64,000 bases of DNA from Lingula anatina. Its lineage: Eukaryota > Brachiopoda > Lingulata > Lingulida > Lingulidae. The stretch is taken from assembly GCF_001039355.2 (NCBI RefSeq), contig NW_019775964.1, positions 38,101 to 102,100 of the forward strand. The letters run 5' to 3'. Positions 34,742 to 43,700 of the stretch are shown in pieces; the stretch's first letter is position 1, and every line of letters starts with the position of its first letter. The position numbers and the translations under genes are program-made. Below the pieces are notes generated by a model. The model ran no database searches, was not told the origin of the DNA, and worked only from the letters and a program-made list of their open reading frames with translations.

Positions 34742-37700
34742 ATTTTGTATTTGGTTTTCGTCTTTCCTCTTCTTACAGTACGAGACTGCAAAATTTTATA
34801 TGAAAGTATAAGGGCGCATGGCCATCCTACAGGATAAAACCTCAGTCGTCTTCTCTGAGAATCGTCGGATTAAGTTGAGCTTGAAAGGTAATATTGGAAC
34901 CACGCGAGACTATCGCCATTGCATGATTTTAAACGAGAATAGAAATCGTGTGAGAATCCGCGTGAGGTGGGATTAACATTTGGGCGATAAGGGTGAAACT
35001 GTATGTGCCAGGAATGTCGTCTTTATAAGCAGTATAAAAGAGTCCCTTCAAACCTGGTGATTTCGTACTGTTGAACAATAGACTATGTTATATGAATTTA
35101 AAAGAAAACCAGAAAAAAGCACCCTTATAGATAATCCTGTCTGCTTTTATTCGTTGCCGTCGCACTTATTTGCCTGCCGTTATTTTTCATACATCTCCTC
35201 CCAATTCCGAGAAATTTTGCTCAACTTTTTACAAAGTCAAGGCTGTTTCCCCATTGAGGTTAATCGCTGACGCGTCATTTCAAACACTATAATGTTAGTA
35301 TACCGTGTAATACGGGTTCCGTCGCCAGCATGCTGAGCTGCCTGCAATACATATATCTAATGACATAAATCGAACATTTATCTGTAGAACGCTTAATTGT
35401 CTCGAAAAGCAATTTCAGAAATATCACCAGCTATGGATTACACCCATTTGTTTTATTTTACCCAGGAAAATTAAGAAAACGTCAAACTGTGCCGACGTTC
35501 CGAGCATATAACCCCGACAACCTCCGCTGTTTATTGTCATTCATAATTATAAAACTTTATGCCTCCAAAAGCAGTTCTCAGCGTTGTTCCACGCCGTTTT
35601 AATGGCAACAAGCAACCTGTTCCCCTCCGGACCTACGACTTCCGCCTCGAATTTAAGGGAGCATTACCATACCCTATCGTACTAGAAGGATCGATCTATG
35701 TCCGAAGGGTTTCTCGCCAAATTTCATTTAGATCAAGCGTGCACTAAAGTTAATTACCTCCCTAGCAGCTTCAGTGCACGTGACAGACATTTAAGCCGCT
35801 TAAACTGAATGCAATTTTTCGACAATCCCCTCCAAGGTAGATCGATCATCGATCCTTCTTGTACGACAGGTTTATGAGAACCCAGTCTAAGGTGCATACA
35901 GATATGTTCACTATTCAGATAAGCGGGGCGCAAGGGTAGACCAAAGGCTCATAAAGATCTAGAACAGTTGTATTTTTCAACCCGCGTCATAATTCAGCAA
36001 GTATGATTGCTATATTAGACAGAGTAAATGCAGCCCTTCCTTTTGCATTATTTTTACCCACGTTCATGTCTATGTAGCCCGAAAAACGAGATGGTGGAAT
36101 GTGAAAAGTGATTTATGTTTATTAACACATGCACACACGTGTACACAAATATGAACGTGAAAACACACTCGCAAACAATATATTTTGAGTCACTTATATA
36201 ATGGCAATGACATTCTCACACGGACATTAAGCACTCACGCGGACATAGACAATTGTCATTACATAAAAAGACCTCGTGACACACACTCGCACTGACAGGC
36301 CCGGATATCCAGGCAAGGATACAGAAATCAAGGTGCAGATACGGATATAAGACAAGGACGATTGATAATAACACTAGTGTGAGACATTGACATGGGCACT
36401 TGACGTTTACCCGCTGGTACTGTTAGTAGAATGCGGATAATGACGCTTATCCACTGATCCTGACATTCGAAGGATGTCATTGACGTAAAGACACTGACAC
36501 TGACTATTGTACTTGGCCACTGGCATTAGTCACTGACTTTTACTCACCGAATTTTACAATGGAATACAGACACTGACGTCCGATACCGACGTTTGCTCAC
36601 TGATACTGACAGTGGAATGCAGATACTGACGTTTGTTTCACCGACACTGACACTGGAATGTAGATACTGATGATACTGACATTTGTTCACCATTACTGAC
36701 ACTGGCATACAGATACTCATATAAAGCCAATGATACTGACACTGGGATGTAGACACCAACACAAAATGCAAGCATTCACTCACTGAAAGAGACACTGGTA
36801 TGCAAACATTTCGACAAGGCACTGGGACCTAGGCTAGTCATTAAAACTATTGTCAAGACACTGACGACATTCACGTCAAAATTGGCACTGGCATGTAGTC
36901 AGTGGCATCAGAAAATGACACTGTCATGTAGTTACTGACATTAGAAACTTACACTGGCATGTAGTCACTGACATTAGAAACTGACAGTGGCATTTAGTTA
37001 CTGACATCAGAAAATAACACTGGCATATAGTCACTGACTTTACAAACTGACACTGGCATATAGTCACTGACATTATAGACTGACACTGGCATTAATGTCA
37101 AGGCCCTGGTTGACAAGCAGCGGCCACTGGCACTGACACTATTTAACTACTGGCTTTCACCCAGACATTGCTATTTAAACACTGATACAGGGACTAAATT
37201 CTCAGACTGATTCTCAGAAAATGACATTCACATTCTTACATTCCCTCTCGACGGGGCTGACATTTAGCTCGGTGCAGATGCTTGACGTCTTAAGACTTCA
37301 CGGAAAAGAATTCTATACAAGCAGCGCCGCTAAAAAGATCTAAAAACGTGAGTGTGAATATGCGACTTAAAATGCCTCCAAAATGAACAGAATCAATATT
37401 CCCCCTTGGATTAACACTTCAGAGGCGGGTAAAACAGCGCGCTATTTTCTCCAATATTCCACGACTGTTGTCGGGGGGTGAGTGTTTCAACACGTGAACA
37501 GCGAGACATCTCGTCTCATCACTTCAATGTGGAATCCCAGGCAAATTTATTGCAATTACCATCTCAGAACTGGCTGTCCAGACACGCCCACAAAGCGGCG
37601 CTAAGATCGATCTCTGTGACTGGAAATCGTTAGATAACGTGTTTAATCATCTTCCTTGCTGTATCATATCATGGTAATGAAATACATGGTTTAATCGCCC

Positions 37701-40700
37701 CCAAGTTACCGTTTATCACTACTTACATAATTATCAGAACACAAAGAGACCAACCTTAGCCCCAACCTTAGCCCCATGACGGCTACACGGACGGACCGTA
37801 CTTATACGCTGGTCAGGTTTTGTGGCACTCGCCACCAGGCTAGCTAAAACCGTACTTAGACGATTTCTAAATAACAGGAAGTCGGCTGTCTAATTGCATC
37901 CACCGCTACGTAATCCCTGATTTAATCTACTCTCAACTGGAGGTCTTCTAGCTGTAACGAAATTGTATGCATGCCTTTCATGCATATTTGTAACTGCTAG
38001 AAGAAGCCTGGTTGAGCGTAGGCTCAATGGTCGGATATGCGTATCAACGGGTGGAAAACGTTGCTCTCCCAACCCAAAACCCCAGCACAACCCAGTATCA
38101 ACTTTCACAATCTGAGTGTACGAGCACACTAGGTACCCGCCTTCTTACTATCACCATGCTTATTCCGTATCTAGCGCTGCCAGTTTCTTTTAATTTTTTT
38201 TCATTCATACAGCTGTGACTGTTAATACAACAACGTTTTTTAAGAGCAAATAATTCCCAATACTGTATGTTTTATATATATTTCATTGGTTAAATTAACC
38301 TTTATCTTATCTTATTAAAATGTGACTTTCGATCACTTTCCAGTGACCTCTGAAATCCAAGGTCTACCTCCCTCGTGTTGCTCACAAAAGAGTTCTAGTT
38401 ATGTAGCTGACCCCGATTCCTATGATAAATTTACCAAGACGTATGAATCTCCCACGTCACAAACACAACAGACGACACGCACGGTTATTTAGCACCAACA
38501 AAGCGATACCTAACACTAACATCCATCCGCTTTGGTGGTGCTGGTTAATTTGTGGGTTAGGTGGTTAACATGGGTGTAAGTGTTAAAAGATCTGCGGATA
38601 GTACTAGTAAACGCCTAATCCGTTTATAAAGCCTGACACAATAATGTGTAAAATTACTCCAATACATTTCAGGGAATGCCAGTCATTCACGGCAACCTGC
38701 CAACCAGGCAAGGGCAACATTTATCGGTTAGACATCCGGACGCCCCTCGAGGCAGCGGCGTCTTAATATTCCCTTGCGATTCTTGCGTGCCTGGATGGAC
38801 GGTGGGCCCGTCACAATATATTGATATACAAAGGGAATGTTCTTTGGATGGCAAAGGTTGCAACATCGGCGGCGTATACGATATTTAATACGATTTGATG
38901 TGCGGCGTTGAAAAATTGTGATTGTTGAAATGGAGAACCCGACCTAAATCAAGCACGAAGATTTATATCGCTTAGTGTCCTACTTGCGTGTACAATGCCA
39001 GTTAATCTCTTAATAACATTTGATTTTAAGGCCATCCAAGATACTAAATGATTTAAACTATTTTGGCGTGTAATATTTGATTTGAATTAATATTTAATTC
39101 ATATACATAACATTCATATCAATTTGATTTTTGCTACTAATATCAAACAACAAATGGTCAGGAAGAACGCAAATTAATAATCGATTTTTAAAAAAGGTAC
39201 TATTGATTTCGTAGACGCTTACATATATATTTACAGTTTTTTTGTTCCTTTCACAAAACAGCTAAACTCTGGCGATATTGATGTCGTGATACTGTTAGCC
39301 CACAGCGCATATTGCAGTCACGTAGCGTAGCAGGCGCGGCTTCTACCGGCACAATTAACTGCATAAAAAGCATACATCTGTCAGACGCCTTTATTACTTA
39401 TTAATACCCGGTCGTATATTATTACTGCAATATCTATTACGTAGGAGCTGGCAAGTCAAAACAAACAAGAAAAATCAGGGTAATTATTCACCTATTTCCG
39501 ATTTCACCTTTCCAGACTTTATCTCAAGGCGTTACTCTACTTATTCACACTCTACTCTCACTGAAACCGCATTTCATAACACACTGTAAGACTCGCATCC
39601 CCCCCAGAGAGCAAAATTATTGTAGTTATTGTTTTTGACTATACCTAATTTTTCATTTTACTTTTAGGATGAGCGCTTGGTGTTTACGATAATGCAATAA
39701 CCATTCAGAACAGCGGGCTAACAGATCCGCGGATCAAATATGGCCGACCCACTTGAATGCATGTTGCGTACATTCCCGCAGGGAATCTCTTCAGTGTCTA
39801 ATCGGGAATAAAGCGGGGGCCAGCTTTTTAGTGGGTCGCCATATTTGATCCGCGGATCTGTTAGTCCGCTTATCTGAATGCGCTCGGTGTCTGTACAACC
39901 CTCACAAACCCGATTCACTTTAAAGGGCCATTTCTGGTCCAGCTAGGACGGTTTAACTTATCACTGTTAAAAAAAAAATAGTGGCGACCTCCCCACCACA
40001 GATTGATAATAACGAACAGAATGCGTCCCAGGAAATTACAATAATAAAAACCGTAATATTCGGCAAACAAAAGAGGAAAAGATGTCAAATATGGAGGGAC
40101 CGGGCTGTGGGATGGGGTGTCGATAACTGAACATTTTTGGTTTACTTTGTGTCAAACTTATCTTATTTATTAATACAATTTGCAGACACACCGTGTTAGG
40201 TTGAGTCATCACTTGGTAAGCCCAAAAAAAGTAACCTGGCTGATCGTGCGATAAAGCCACCCTCACTGTTATACGGCTCACGCAACAAAAAGTGAACATT
40301 TACGTCATATCATTGACGCGCACATTTTGTATTATAATTGTATAATTTGGACTTGCCCCATAATTTTTGCTGTTTTATACTATAGTACCCTGCAGGTTAG
40401 AAAGAAATCAACAATAATTACGTACCCTGTGAACACTTCTCGTCACGTATTAACTTGGACCCGTAGCGTTCAGTGAACAAAAAGCACTTTGTGTGGGCTT
40501 TTTTTTCCACACAGTTACGGTTCTTTTCATGTCCTGACATCATGGGACTATACATCCTGCATTACTAGTATTATTTTTCCGAAGACAGAGAAAAACGTGC
40601 GAAGAACAAAGGGCAAACATGAAACACCAAATCAGATAATTGGAATTGACGAACAACATCAAGGGAACAAACTAGAACTCAAGACCACAAGAAAGCGCAC

Positions 40701-43700
40701 GTTCTGATTATAATTCCATGAATCACGCAGGTAGTACGTAAATGGGGGCCGCACTGAAGAACAATAGATAAATAGATAACGCTGTGATTGGCATCACGGA
40801 AAATAAAGAACATGTCAGGGTAATCTTCGATCGCTTAGTTCTGTGTTCTTCATGCAGTCGTACTCGTCAAAGCTGACGTTGGAACTAACACGAAAATATG
40901 TGAATGTCACATGACTTATTCAAATGCCAAGACAACAGTTGTGAAACGGTAAATCGATACTCGTTCCCCCAAGCAGTCGAATTTCTAGCTTTCAAATAAC
41001 TATTTATCTTTCAACTCGACTTACTCGTTCCTTGTTTTTAAGGAGCCACGTGATCTAAAGCAATCAAGCTCATTCCGTTATCTAATTGGCATCACTTAAA
41101 GTTGAGAACGAATTTCTCTGAAAAACGAGCTAGTCTTCGTTGTGCTTGCGAAGAGCACGTGAATAATAATATCAGCGCAAGTGGACGGCACACCATCGCT
41201 TAAAACGATCAACATGCTAATTCTGAAATCGCACCAGGCACTTCAGTTTGCTTGCGACCTTTCTTGTTGAAGTGCAACACCACAGCTGCGTGGAAAGAAT
41301 TCGCCGCAATGATCGTCGCATAAATCATACGCACCAATACTATACAGATCGGTGGTACAGGGCACGTGTTCGGATTTCCCGGAACCAAAGGATGCACTGT
41401 GACTATCGCATGCAACTCTGGCGTCTGTGAATTGTCCCAGAGCTCGTAAAGGTCGATTTCCATGAAATGCGTCTGTGGTTCACCAATCTGACATTTGTGT
41501 TTTTTTTTCTTTTATGTTAACACAGATGTGCGCAATTATTGGAACGATAGATTATGCGATACCAATCAAAGTGAGAGGATCCCGCTGCGACAACGTGAAT
41601 TAATTCTTTGCACTTGTCACTACGATACTTTGGTCGCATTCAGAGCAGATAATCCTCGGACCTTATGGTCCACAGATCAAATATGGAGGACCCTACATGA
41701 AAGCAAGACCACCTAATCCTTTAATTGTCTCCCCCCCTAATCTTTTAATGGTCTTCCCACGGAAATGACTTAGCGTTGCGAAAACGAACCCATCCTCTTT
41801 GCCAGCACATCAACGAGTACCTGACCAAGCAGTGACTAGGCGTTCTAAGAAAAAACCCATCCCAGTTAAAAATAAATGGACTCTAAATGAATAAAGACAA
41901 GCAGCAATGTCCCTGACTGAAACAAAGACACGGGGGTATGCACCTTTCTTGTTTCAAATACCGTTTCAACGAAAAGCCATAGAAATCCACAGAATGGTAA
42001 ACTAGAATGGAAAAATATCTAAAGATCATGAAAAGCAGCAACTTCCAAGATCTGGAGTCGATCTAAAAATGATAAGCCTCTATTCCCCTCCCCTCAATTT
42101 GAAACTTTACATGCATTCCTCGTCGTATTACGACCTAAGGCGAAAACGTGCTAAGCAGTGTCGATCTCTCGCTTTGCATGTCAACTGCAATATCACTTGG
42201 TTGAAACCAAAGGACGTACACATTAATATACCACTGGTTTAGAATCCGTGACACGAATTTCCCTGCAGGAGGTTGAACAATGACGAAAGAAAACCACCTA
42301 CTTGCCCGTAGGGAAGGACGGGGTTGAACCCCGCCCATCGGGCGACTTTATCAGTGAAATGACCCTGGGGAAAATTCAAATGAAGCAGGAACCTCTGCCC
42401 TTCATCTGAACCCAACTGCGGCTACTCTTTAATTGGTACTCTCAAAGCATGCTGTCAAATAAGTCTATTTTGGAAACATGGTTGGTTGGTTATATGTCAT
42501 TACCACCTCTTTTCGAATTTTATGGATTGTAGTTTTTGAACGTTAGGAAGATAACAAACACAAGATATAAGTGAAATTTTGGAAAAAAACTGCCCTTGTC
42601 AAAAAAACGAAATTTTACTGTGAGCCTGATGCACTATTTCCTTGTCCAAATTGGCTGTGACGTTGCAATGACGTCACATGCTTGGTGCAACGACATTATA
42701 TCTATGCTTCCTCGTCCTAGCCTTCTTCATCCATTTACCTAATTCTTTTTTTTTGTAATTTTATTTCATTTTATTTACCTTATTTTTAAGAAAGGGGGAA
42801 AGGGGGGCAGGTGTTTTTCATGTTATTCATAAGGTGATTTGAACAAGATGCAAGTCCTTGTCACGAAATATCGTCGCTGCCAGTGAGGTATATTGGTAAA
42901 AACTAACACAGCGTGATGATCCGCTTAGCTGCCAGACTGAATGTTATTGCTTTTCACCCGCATCGTTCTGCCGTGAAACGAATCCCGGACACTTAACATT
43001 AAGATTTTTTCCTCGCTCTCTACAACACAAAACATGACAATCACATCTTGCTGGTCACAAAGCCGTTTCACGCGTGAAGGGTCTGTTCAAAACGGCGACC
43101 TTTTAATACCTTTGTCTATGTGCCATAAAAATTAACTTGCCGAAGAAAGTGACAGGTGTGCAACAGCTCCGAGTACTTATACTTACAGCAGTGGCGAGAG
43201 AGCAAACGTGGTCGATATACACGCGCACGCGAGCTAAATGAAATGACATATTGCGCTCTGCAAAGAAAACCAATCATACAGATTTAGTCATCTCCCGTGC
43301 TATTACACTCATACCTTTGTTATGACATTCTCTAAAGATACTGCTCTTCAATAGGGGAGATAAAATTCCAGGGTATCAGATCATACAGAATACTATGTAC
43401 ATGTAATACCGTCAAGTGAGAAGAAATTGGCGCCGGAAGCAAGGGCGGACACGGCATCAAGTTCACCAAGTCTGTGCATCTTCCTGCAACTACTCTCATC
43501 GGTCATTGAACAATGTCTTCAATAAAAAAGGCGTGTCAGTTTAGCGTGTGTGTATTCTGTTTTCACGGCCACAAAAGGTAACCTGATTAACTGGTTCTCC
43601 CGGGGCGCGGAGCGTTTGTCATGACACAAGTTTGACAGGAAGAGAGTGTGTTATTGGATCTTTTACGTCAACCGTCATCCGGTGTGGCGTGACTCCAATA

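Noticed and set aside
36220-37210. CRISPR-like regular repeats
   Set aside because: The 33-bp units are directly adjacent with no spacers, in a eukaryotic context. This is a minisatellite.
41209-41463. 84-codon minus-strand frame with a hydrophobic stretch
   Set aside because: No homology recognised, no splice sites that fit, and an overlapping plus-strand frame of similar length. Not supportable as a gene.
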